A DNA stretch of 64,000 nt from Rostratula benghalensis. Lineage: Eukaryota > Chordata > Aves > Charadriiformes > Rostratulidae. The notes below the pieces were generated by a model. The model was given only the letters and a program-made list of their open reading frames with translations, had not been told where the DNA came from and did not search any database. Location of the stretch: contig VXAI01000066.1 in assembly GCA_013399305.1 (NCBI GenBank), positions 586,508 to 650,507 of the forward strand. Direction: 5' to 3'. The position numbers and the translations under genes were made by a program. Every line of letters starts with the position of its first letter. Within the stretch, counting starts at the first letter, position 1. This document shows positions 53,461 to 64,000 of the stretch, piece by piece.

Positions 53461-53482
53461 TTTTTCAAAATATTTTGAAAAA
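53461..53482. repeat. Perfect 22-bp palindrome in TSHZ3 intron 1
   Basis: The half TTTTTCAAAAT is followed directly by its exact reverse complement, with no spacer and no mismatch. It is AT-rich and lies 111 bp from the 17-bp palindrome at 53,334-53,350. Confidence 0.95.
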
Positions 53483-55317
53483 AAATATATTTTATGTATA
53501 TTTCAGTCATGTTGGCAAGTTGTAGTAAGGATTGGCACTTATCCTCAAATACTTGCAACAAGACCACCCCAAAGAAGCATTACTTTCATTCTCCCGTCGA
53601 CAGAACAGATTGCTTTTCATCTTAACTATTTCTTCCATCATGTTACTGAACTCGACCAAAAACTTTTGCAAAGGACACCAAAGCAGTTCACATTACTCTT
53701 TAAAGCTGAAAAAGTTTAACTACTGGTAATGTGCCAGTCTATCAACCAAGCCAGATCCTATAAGAAAGAGGAAAGATGGAAGGAAGGTATGACAGCATGA
53801 AATCTATGATTTGGAAGCCAATGTAGCCTTTTTATTTTCCACCTTGAGGAAACAGTTTTTCTTTTACAACTCCTGTTCCTTTGTCTCTGTTGTGAAACTG
53901 AAGAATATTTTCCCTGTTTACAAGGCAAAGAAAATCCAAGGTTATTGCCCCACTGCCTGCATTAGAAAGATCTCTTTTGCACTGGGGGGTGAGATGGCAC
54001 ACCAAAGTGATCTATAAGTGTAACTGCTTTTTTCTCTTGTCCACCACTTCTGTGCCACCCATTCCCACCACCACGTCATCCACCAAAGCCCTGGGCTCCA
54101 TCCCCACACATCACGCAAAGTGCTCCTGGGGACTGTTACTCATCGTCGCAAACTGGGGTCATAAATCAAGCCCCTAATTAGTGTGGTTTTCTTTACATTT
54201 TTATTTCGTTTATTGCAGAAATCTTAAGAATTTTGTTTGGACTGAAACACTTGTATTGTCACATTCACAGTTTTTTAGAGAGTGACTCTTACATTAGGGA
54301 AAACCTCCAGCATGCGGCTCATTTAAATGTAAATCTATTTACCTTTCATGCTTTCTTTGCCCTTTTCACCAACTATCAAGCATATTTGCGTGTTAACCAG
54401 GAGCTGCCTCCTCTATAGCTGTTCTCCTTCCTAAGCTCAAATTGTGAAGCCAAGTGGTGACATCAGTCTTTGATCCAGAAACGCAGGGAAATGAAGCACA
54501 AATGACAGTACAGAATTTAACCCAGAAATCTGCAACTTCGTAAACTGACAGTTTGAACAACTCCTTCTGCTCTTTCCCACGCACAAAGGAGAGGAGGGAT
54601 GAAACACCACATGACCCCAAACTTCCTCCACCAAAGATTCATGCAAGAGTTGAAGGTGCTCAAAGAAATATCTAAGAGTTAAAACTCCAGTTGAGGATGG
54701 TGTTTATGCCAGTAGCTCCCAGTTCTTTATTCCAAGGGCTGGTCACCTCATCACTTGCCTTCAGGGCAACAAAAGGCAACCCAACAAGTCCTGGACCAAC
54801 CTGCAATGGCAGACTTGAGGCACTCTGATACCACTACAGGTAGCTGTACTGGTGGCTGACACTTTGCCTCCTCAGAAAACCCAGTTAAATTGTTACCAGT
54901 GTGTGGGACGGAAGAGGAGAGGGGGATAAGGTCAAACCTCAGTCCTACGCTAGCAAGGAGTATGGGATTCAGTGCAGGTACTGGGGGAAACGAGCCCATC
55001 TGCAACAAAGGGAAGCTCTGATCCCTCCCTGTCTAACCAGATGTTGTTCACAGCAGAGAAATGACCTGAGTTTGGCAGAGTAAAGATGAAGGCAACAGCT
55101 TCACTGCAACCGAAAGAAGGACAAGGAGGGCAGCAGCAGAGAAATTTCTTGTTTGGTTAAGTACCTACAGGAAGAGCAAAGAGACTGTGAAAGTGGAGAA
55201 TAAAATCAGGAGGCAATGGTAAATATTTTTGCTGAGATTCACTGGCTGGTAGAGACAGTGTCTTTAAGAAGCACTGTCTCCAACCCATCGTTACTCAGCC
55301 GTTTCCTTCTTCTTAAC

Positions 55318-55340
55318 AAAAAAAAAAAAAAAAAAAAAAA
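55318..55340 (+). repeat. Poly(A) tract, A23
   Basis: Twenty-three consecutive A inside TSHZ3 intron 1 with no recognised retroposon body beside it. Confidence 0.95.
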
Positions 55341-57595
55341 GACTCATGGTTTGATAGTTTTCAAGTATAGAGTAAATGTTTGAAACAGCAGGGCATCTCT
55401 AAAACTGTTCTTCAATGCCTTGACAGCAAAGTCTGAGGGGAAAATAATAATTTTAAAGGCAATTCTAACAGCAGAAGTTAGTAAGAATGAAAATGAAAGA
55501 AATTAGGTGGTTCTGTTGTTGCCTTTTTTTATTTATTTTCCTGGAGTAAAGGAAGAAAAAAAGTTTGAGTCCTCAAAAAAGTTTTTAGTTTACATCTCAT
55601 AGGGCACCATAACCCACAGAAAATTGCCTGCGAGTTCAGCAATAGTGTCACTATGACAAAATATTAGAAAAAAAAAGAAAAAACAGATAGCAGTTCCTTG
55701 GTGTGGCCCTCAGTTTCTAGAGACGAGGATATCAGTGGAATTCAGAAACCTATTGCAGGTGCAGCTACAGAGAGGTCTAGAACAGACAGTTCCCTCATTA
55801 ATATTTATTATAATTACTAACTAAACTGCTAGGTAATAATGAAATTAACACATTTGATATCAAAACATAACAGTAAGCTGTGGTATAATGCGATTCATTT
55901 CCACACAAGAGGGAATTACCTTCATAACTGAGCTATGGATCATTTCTTTGCCAGTGGAAATAAATTGTGATCCATCACTGCCCAAAATGAACTACATATT
56001 GTATATACACTAATAAACTCATATGCCTGGCTCTACACATTCACCAGAGATCTACTATACAAGATCAGAGAAATATCACTGCTCCATTACCTTCCTGCAG
56101 GAAGAAAAAGTCCCCGTGCAGCTACAGCACCCATTACCCTGCTGATGCCCTGGGCCAAAGCTAGCAATTTTCTGAGACATCCACCAGCACAACAGCTACC
56201 GGCTCAAACCCCAACTGCTAGAGGTCCTCTTAAGCAGAAAGATGAAAAAAATCGCACGGTTTTCATTCCTTCCCTGGCACCATCCACCCAGTAACATGGT
56301 CAGACACACACCTCCTTGAGTTTGATTGAAAATAAAAAGCCATGCCATTGAAGGCATACTTTACTGGTCTCCAATCTCTTTGCCTGAAGAAGTACAAAAA
56401 CTTTCAAATATTCTTCTCACATGAAAAAATGCTTATCTGCACAAGTTTATCAAAACCATTCAGTTCCATCAAAATATTTTGCCTTTAAACCAAATGGCTT
56501 TCTATTAAACAAAAATATAACTAATATAACTAGTTTTATTTTTATTTATGCATGGTTTGAAATTATCATGTAATACTAAGGGTCACTTCCCAAACCATCT
56601 GATTTTGAATGCACCTTGGGAAAAAGAAAAAAAAGGCTTCTCAACCCTTAAAAAACATCTGAATCCATATACATCTCACACCTGAGGAAGAAAACATCAG
56701 AAAGGGACTGGGAGCAGGGATTTTCCCAGTGTTTACAGGATGATTATTATACTCCAAATCAAAAAGAAAAAGAGGAAAAGGATCAGAAGAGATCATGAAG
56801 TGGAGCAATGAGTACCCCAATCTTCACTGCTCACAAAGCCGAAGCCCAGTGCTACTGGCAGCATGGAGCCTTTTCTAAATATCTGTTTTAAGGCTGACGC
56901 TAGACACCTAAAAAATAACCAGAATATTTAAGAATTTAGTCAGTGATGAAGAAGCCTCCAAGAGCCCCCCGGTTTTGGTGGGTTGACTCGGAGTCATGAG
57001 GGGGCACAGTCTGAACACACGTCAAGAGAAAGCCAACAGAGGAACAGCAGCGTGGCGATGATTTGACTGTGCCAATGAACCTTACTCACAAAATTAATGA
57101 ACAGAGGCGAGAGGAAACCAGCTCGGTGGATGAAGTCAATCAAAGACCCAATGCAAATGAAGGCATATAAAAGAGTTATATTACTCTGTTAGAAAACTCC
57201 CACTCTGCAGGCCTTCCACTTAAAGGAAGAAAGGCAAACATTTCACCCACAACATGAGCTATTTCTATACCGAGACTGACTGATAATTCACATGTAACTG
57301 AAATTGTATTTGAGACTTCACTAGTTGGCAGAGATGTTAGCATATTCCTCATTAGGCGACAGAAATGGGAGGTAGGAGTGGCTGCCCTGTTTACAAGAGT
57401 GGCAAATGACAACGCTGTCTCTAAACGGGCATGGCAGTACTGATTACCCAGCACCTTGACAGGGACATTATTCCTGTTAGAAAGGTCGAAGGTTCTGTTT
57501 CATAGAGGCAGGACTGTCTATTATGGGAGAGAAATGTTATTTCCAAGTGGAGAGGTCAGCACTTCTCTCGCACATAGGCTGAAGTCGCTGGTACC

Positions 57596-57611
57596 TCGTA
57601 CCGGAGTACGA
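57596..57611. repeat. CpG-containing inverted repeat
   Basis: TCGTAC (57,596-57,601) and GTACGA (57,606-57,611) are exact reverse complements around CGGA. Three CpG fall within 16 bp in an otherwise CpG-poor intron. Confidence 0.9.
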
Positions 57612-60600
57612 TCCTACTGCAAGACTGATTGTTCTGCCCACTGGCAAGGTCAAGAATATTAATTTTGAACACGTTAATGTGATGTGATGTGCAGGATTAA
57701 TGCTTGTTTAGCTGGAATTTTTTGTATGTTGATAAATCCGCGGTCTTTTCATGCCAGTAAGAGTGTAGCGTTGTTACTGGGAATCATTGTGGATGGATGT
57801 GATGCTGCGTGCCGGTCGAACGGGTGGCTAACATTAGGCACTAGAAACTTTGAAGTGTACTTGTGTTTGTTCCTTCATGAAAATACTGCAGCTGTCTGCC
57901 ACAGAGAACTCAGAAATAGGCCAGAGGAAGCTAGCCAGCTGCTCCAATCCAGCATCCTAGACTGGTATTACATTTGGAGCAACTTCAGAGAGCTCAAATC
58001 AACTGTTAAGTGTTAAGAGCTGAGATTTACATGGACAAGAATACACGGTGAAGAGATGGTAACAAGAAATGAGTTTATATGTCATTAAAGTGTGGGCCAT
58101 CTCGGTGCAGAACAAAGCAAGTCTACAGCAGGCACCTTTTCCTCCTGTCACTGTAGCCCAAATTCCCCTGGGTTGTTTTTTTTTTTTTGTGTAAATAGGG
58201 TACAGGATCCAGATCTCCTCCCATTCACTTAAGACTTTAAACTGCCACATGAAGAGTACCATACAGGCCACCTACAAATGAAGAGAGAAAACATTCCAAA
58301 TTTGCTACTAATTCTGATAAGGGAGGCATTTGTTTTTCTGAAACCAAATACTAGTTAGATGTTTGTTAAAAGAGAGATTCCCATGCAAGCCTCACCTGCA
58401 TGTATCAGCCCCTCCATTACACGTACACCTGAAAAACCAGCAGGCCATAATATTAAACGAAGGCTTAGAAACAACCTAGCACTATTGGACATAGCATCTA
58501 CTGAGGTGTTCAAAAGCTTCAGGAAGCATTTTATTCTTCACAGCAACCCTGTGGAAGAATAATCCTTACCCACGGTTTATAGCTGCAAACCTGGACATCC
58601 AAAGAAGTTAAAAATTACTTGTCTAGTGCCAGACAAGACGACAAGTAAAGGCGCCTGTAACTCCTGTAGGATAATCCATATAATTCAGCTATTTATACAG
58701 AACATGAGAAGATGGCTTAAGTTTGTGTTTCTGTTCCTATCCTTCTTCACAGTGTGTTTATGTGAATACAATATAGGTGTATAATGGAAAATAATTGCCA
58801 GTTTTCAGCTTAAACAATTATTAAGGATAAAATACCCAGTGAAATACCCACAGGTGATTGTACTGTGCAGAACCCAGAGCCTGGGGTTACAAATCTCCTC
58901 TGAGCCACACTGCTGGGATCCAATTACTGTTGACTGCAGACTGCCAGCAAATTTCCTTTCACAATGGGGAAAATGGGAAAGGTTTTTGAAGTGGGAAATA
59001 TTGTCACAACTCTCTGCTTTCTGCTTCCAGCACAGAGCAGGACTTCAGGTATGGTGTGAACGCCTGTTCTACCAGAACCATGCTGGAGACATGACAGATC
59101 ATGCCTCTCTCCTCCAAAGCTGTGCTCTGCCTTGATTTCTGCCCAGGGCCTAAACTCCCTGAATTCAACCTGCCGAGCAGGGTTTTTCTAAAATCTGCTC
59201 AAATTATCCACCCATGAAACATAACACCACTTCTTCCTACTATGGATAACACCACATGATCCCATCAGGCTGCAGTGGGCTCTTCTCTGGGCAGCGTTGT
59301 GTGAGGACCGGTCTGAGATCTGTCTCACTTACAGAGTTCATCTGCCACCTTCTACAGTTTAACAAGAAGGGATCTGAAGATTAAAAAAAAAATCTAGGTG
59401 AGACCCAAGGTCTAAGGTACTTCCATTCATAATGAACAAAACCACTCATGTTCTTAGAGACTTCCTCATGTAAAACTTCAGACGTCATTATTACACAGCT
59501 AGAAGTGAACAACGTGCTTATGAGAAAATTCGCAGCAGTAACACTTCAGAGACTATGCCTGGTCAGGAAAACCAGGTTGTTATGGGCTTTGTCCTAAATT
59601 TGCAGTCCCACGTTCACTACTGACTCCCCAAAGTACCACAGCTGTGAGAGAAGCTGGAGAACAGAACTTCCCCACAGCGTGTGCCCACAGTTGATGACCA
59701 GAAGCAACGCAGGATCACAGTAAACAAGTAGAAGGGCTGAGACGGTCCATGAGGACAAAACAACCTTGTCTTATTCTGTGGAATCAGCCTCTTTCAGCCT
59801 TTGCACTCAGAGGGAGTAGAGATTTTAAACAGACCTTATGAGCGTAAGACTGGAATTTCAAGCTGATTCTGCTAAAAGAGGAAATAACTAACTAACTGAC
59901 TAAATAAATAAATAGAAAAGGAAAACCACCTTCTTGGCCTTCCCTGTCACCATCTTAGCAGCCTTTTACAAGCACCGTCAGGACTAGGTCACATAGGCAA
60001 ATGGGTAACTGGGACTTTGAACACCCATTGGGAATTCTCCACTGCTGCTCGGTGTCAGTTCAGGGTCTTGTTGTTCCCATTCCATCAGCATTCATGTAGT
60101 GCCTTCCTCCTCCTCCCTGCTCCACTACGTTCCTAGGGAAAGGATGCCCTTCCTCCAAGTACACCAGAGTTACAAGTGACCATCATTCGAAGGTTAAGGG
60201 GCAGATAACCAGCCATGAAGGGGACACACCAAAGGGAGTTCAGGAGCCAGGCACAAACTTCTTGGACTAAACAGCTCTGAAAACTTTTGCATAAACTTAA
60301 CAACTCCAATTACTATGTGCATTAGTAACAGGAAAAAAAACACTTACATTTACTGTATAAATTATTCATCACGAATAGATGTGATACAGCCTAAATAAGA
60401 CAAAAGTGGTTTTCCGTTGGTTTCCAAGACAGTTGCTTGGTGTGAAGTAAATGCAGACTGGTTAGAGTTTCCCACTCTGTGCAAGCACATACTACAGCAG
60501 AAATAAATGTTCATAAGCAAAGAAAGCACATTCGTGTAATGCTTTCACCCCAATTTTTATTTGGGAGGTACATTGCTTTCCGTAGAATTTTCTTAAGCAC

Positions 60601-61457
60601 AGGATTACAATTCCCTCAAATGGACAAAAATATTTACCAGAAACCTTGAAGAACAAAAATATTTGTTTGGGTTCTTGTTGGTGTTTTGTTTTGGGTTGGA
60701 TTGTTTGTTGCTTTGCTTCTGTTGTTTTGGGTTTTTTTTAAATAGAAGTCACTATCAACATCCTGGTATGAGGAAGCCAAATTCTCCATATGAATTGGTA
60801 CTAAACCACACAGTGACACCATCTCTGCACGACATCAGCATTTGGGTGGCATCATTTAATCACTGAAAAGCACACAAGGCATTCAACAAAGTAATACAAG
60901 ATTCACAGCCAACTCCAGGATAAGCAGGCATGAGCATAAAAGTTCTCAATATGGCTCTAATAGCTCTTAATTATTATAATCCTTCACTGAGCAAACAGAT
61001 GTTGTAAGGGAACTTTAGTTTCTTCAAATGCAGTAATCAAACCATTCTGCTTCTGCCCTGCCTCTTTTCAGTAAAATGCTTTGTAGAGTGGAGTGGAAAT
61101 AGCAAATGTAGTGGCAAAATGACCGTTTAATTGTCACTGAAATCTGCTTCTGAACAAAACTGATGTTGTCATTTCTCTTCATACACATTGCTCAGAGTCT
61201 TCTGATTGCAATTTAGCATTTTTAAAAACCAAGGAAAAAAAATATCTTACACCTTACTTCCTGTAATCTTCCCACACGCTTGGTTGCTCCTGATCTGTCC
61301 ACACCTTCCAAGTTTTACAGTAACCAGAACACTGGCTTTGTACTCATGTTTAGTCATACTAATATTAACAGATATCTCTGGAGCTGCAGCCTTCATTGTA
61401 AAGTTTTTAAAAAGCAAGTTTTCTCCTTAAATGCTTCAATATATTACAATAAGTCAT

Positions 61458-61500
61458 NNNNNNNNNNNNNNNNNNNNNNNNNNNNNNNNNNNNNNNNNNN
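61458..61500. other. Assembly gap (43 N)
   Basis: Forty-three undetermined bases inside TSHZ3 intron 1, flanked by very AT-rich sequence on both sides. Any open reading frame drawn across this gap is an artefact. Confidence 1.
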
Positions 61501-64000
61501 ATATTATAATTTTTTTGGTAAATGTTCATGACTACTTACAAGATTCAAAAAGTACCAAAAGACCTTCAAACTGATCCTTCATTTTTCTTGCAGACTTGAA
61601 AGTCCCATTGAAGTCCTTTATACAGTAGTTTCAATAGCTATTTTGGCTGCAGTGCCTCCTTACAATAAACTCCATACAACTATATGAATGGTATAGTAGA
61701 ATTCCAAATGATTTCAATCACATTTTCAGCTATTTTGAACTTGTACTTACAATGAAGTTTCTCCATGAAAAAAAAAAAAAAAGGAGTTCACTGTGGGCCA
61801 ACAAACCTTTGTGTCCTTTCACAGCTTTTATTCAGACCTCATTTAAGAAAAACACAACTATTGACTGCAATATGAATCTTAGGGCTTGGAGAAAGCAGAG
61901 ATTCTAAGGATTACCTCTACGAGTGGTAAATTGTAGCTTGTTTTGTATGTACAGCAAAAAGAAGCACTGAATATTCATTTCACTCGTTTGCTAACTATAC
62001 TAATATACGCTTTTGTAAATGAGTCTCTATCTAGCACCAGCTATTGAACTGAAGGGTATTTGAATAGGTGGGTTTTGCTATAATACCACACTAAGATAAT
62101 GTGCTGGAAACAAATGGTTCGCTGGTTCCTGAATAGAAAATTTGCTGGAAAAGCCTGAGAACTAGAAGATGAGGGGGAAGGGATTAAAATGTTGCTTCAG
62201 AGCCACCAACCAAACTCTTGTCATTTTTAAAAGATGTTCCTGTGGTACAATATGAATAGTTTATAGGCACGATAGTGAACATTCAATGTCATATAAGAAA
62301 AGACACTTGTCAAGAGCCTTTCCCTTACAAGCACCCTCATCATGACCTGTGTTAATGAAGTTAATTGAATTTAAGATCAATAATGGTTAATTATTGCAAT
62401 TTGACATTCTGAGATAAATGGCTTTAAGACAGAGAAATGTGTGTGTATGTGAATTCTCTCCAAAGAAGGTGAACACATTACAGCCTAAGAGGGATCACAC
62501 AGTCCTTCCATTGATCCTGGTACAATCTGATCGACCTAATCCTCTGATGAATGTGGGCTTTTCACAGCTACAAGTAAATGTTCTACAAGACTACTCTAAC
62601 CCTTGTCACTGACCAAATCTATATGAGCTGTACACTAGAAATCTATTGAGATAGATTAAAGAACTGCTGTAGAAACAAGAGATGCTTCAATAAAGATGAA
62701 GGTTTATTATATTGACTATTAATGTTATACGCAGTATGTAATTATGAATGCTTATGGATCATAAGAGTTTAATTTTGGTCAGTTAGATGTAAATGATCAT
62801 AACAGAAAAATAGTATTAAGCTAAAAAGATAGCAGATTAAAAAAAAAATCCAACAACCATGTTGAATTTGATAACTTAAGCATGAATGTTCAATAGAAAA
62901 GTGATTTTAAAATCATCCTTGAAATGTGCAAGATGCTCAGAGACAGGTATTTATTTCATAAAGTCACTCATCAACCTATCTCATTTAGGGTTTTTTTTAA
63001 GTTTACTTTCACAATAGTTCCTCAACAGGAAGACACTTTTTCAAATGTGTTAGTAATGATATTCTTACATGCATACTGAACAAGTTAAATGACCACTTAC
63101 AAGATTTATAATGACAAAGTAAATGTCAAGGAAAAAGTATTACTGATTGCAGAGCACTGACAATAAAAAGCCGCTGAAGAGTTCTGTCAAAATGTAAGAT
63201 TATGCAAAAACACTATTGAGAACACTGCTAATCATCTGCTCTTGTCAATTACTTGAAGGGTATCTGACAGCATATTTACATTAAACACATTTCAGTAGCA
63301 AAATCCTTAATGCTGTATCAGAATATTTTCATTATCATTAGAAATCCTTTAAAAAGTCCTTTTGCAGCAGAGCATTATAGCAGCAATGATGTAATATCTA
63401 TCTCTGTATCAGGTCAGGGTATCTATTTCATGCTATTATAGCTACATAACATTTGAAATAATACAACCAAGGACTAAATATACATGTAAGATGGCAATCT
63501 CCATGTTCCTGTACCCAGCGTAGGTATTTTCAAGTAACAGCTTTGTAAGAGTCTCAACTAAGCGCAAACAGATGATCTGTCTTTGTCTGGACCTTCTTTT
63601 AGCCTTTTACTCCTCATGTGACTGTATTTTATTATGGCAAAAGACATTATCAAGCAGACATTTTTTTCCTAAACCTTTGATTGTAACTTGCAATTCAGCT
63701 GCTTTACGAGGAGTCACATTAACCACCAATGCCTTTCACCCACAGGAGAAACTTATTTTAGTTATGTCTAACTTACACTTTATGGAACCCTTCCTCCAAA
63801 ATAGAGAAATAAATGAAATGTAATGAAAATGAAATGTTGATCCTTTCTATGCTTCAGCAGGCGTTACTAAAAAAGCATACATAACCCTGTTGGATGTGTA
63901 AAACAGTAAGCATGCATAAAAATGGACAGAATGTAAGCATGAGCTGCCTTTCAGAAGGAATTCATTGTGGCTTCGAGGAAAAAGAAGGAAAATAAGCTCT

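Larger units (their letters stand above)
51531..64000 (-). other. TSHZ3: TSHZ3 intron 1 (partial)
   Basis: No coding exon is supportable here. TSHZ3 has a very long first intron in other vertebrates, so its whole upstream extent probably leaves the window. The sequence is mostly unique and AT-rich. It includes long homopolymers (T run about 52,484-52,499, A23 at 55,318-55,340, A run about 61,769-61,782), a perfect 22-bp palindrome at 53,461-53,482, a CpG-containing block around 57,460-57,860, TAAT-rich motifs at 62,345-62,415, and the assembly gap at 61,458-61,500. I saw no clear CR1 fragment in this interval. Confidence 0.85.

Noticed and set aside
61280..61531. Open frame running across the N gap
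   Set aside because: The frame includes undetermined bases and is an artefact.
1..64000. tRNA, rRNA, CRISPR arrays, bacterial operons, intact endogenous retrovirus
   Set aside because: None could be recognised by reading both strands. Composition and gene structure are those of a vertebrate nuclear gene desert.

Overview
This is vertebrate nuclear DNA, most likely from a bird. It contains one recognisable protein-coding gene, the teashirt zinc-finger homeobox gene TSHZ3, on the minus strand. Several decayed CR1-family LINE fragments, one with a typical 3' terminus, together with low gene density and a bird-like repeat complement, point to a bird or closely related sauropsid. The sequence alone does not identify the species.

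Layout. Positions 48,331-51,530 hold the large terminal coding exon of TSHZ3. It runs from a phase-1 splice acceptor next to 51,530 to a TAG stop at 48,331-48,333. The small first exon, which encodes about the first 13-14 residues, is not in the window. Everything from 51,531 to 64,000 is therefore read as intron 1, interrupted by a 43-base run of N at 61,458-61,500. The 3' UTR probably runs from 48,330 down to about 47,230, where two AATAAA signals lie on the minus strand.

Positions 1 to about 47,230 lie downstream of TSHZ3, and I could support no gene there. From established vertebrate synteny this is probably the large gene desert between TSHZ3 and ZNF536. It contains five CR1 remnants (about 6.56-7.01, 18.34-19.24, 21.58-22.35, 29.48-29.92 and 37.55-37.81 kb), many long A/T homopolymers, and a few notable non-coding structures.

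The most unusual non-coding signal is a 380-bp array at 13,243-13,625. A GATTTA-type core, often the palindrome GATTTAYAAATC, recurs there in a 20-21 bp register. Other structures are a 43-bp inverted repeat inside a CR1 remnant (18,694-18,736), a palindromic RFX/X-box-like site just past the TSHZ3 3' end (46,964-46,980), a nearby 8-bp-stem hairpin (46,681-46,706), a perfect 22-bp palindrome in intron 1 (53,461-53,482), and a candidate G-quadruplex (37,137-37,156). I found no RNA gene, CRISPR array, complete retrovirus or novel multi-gene system.
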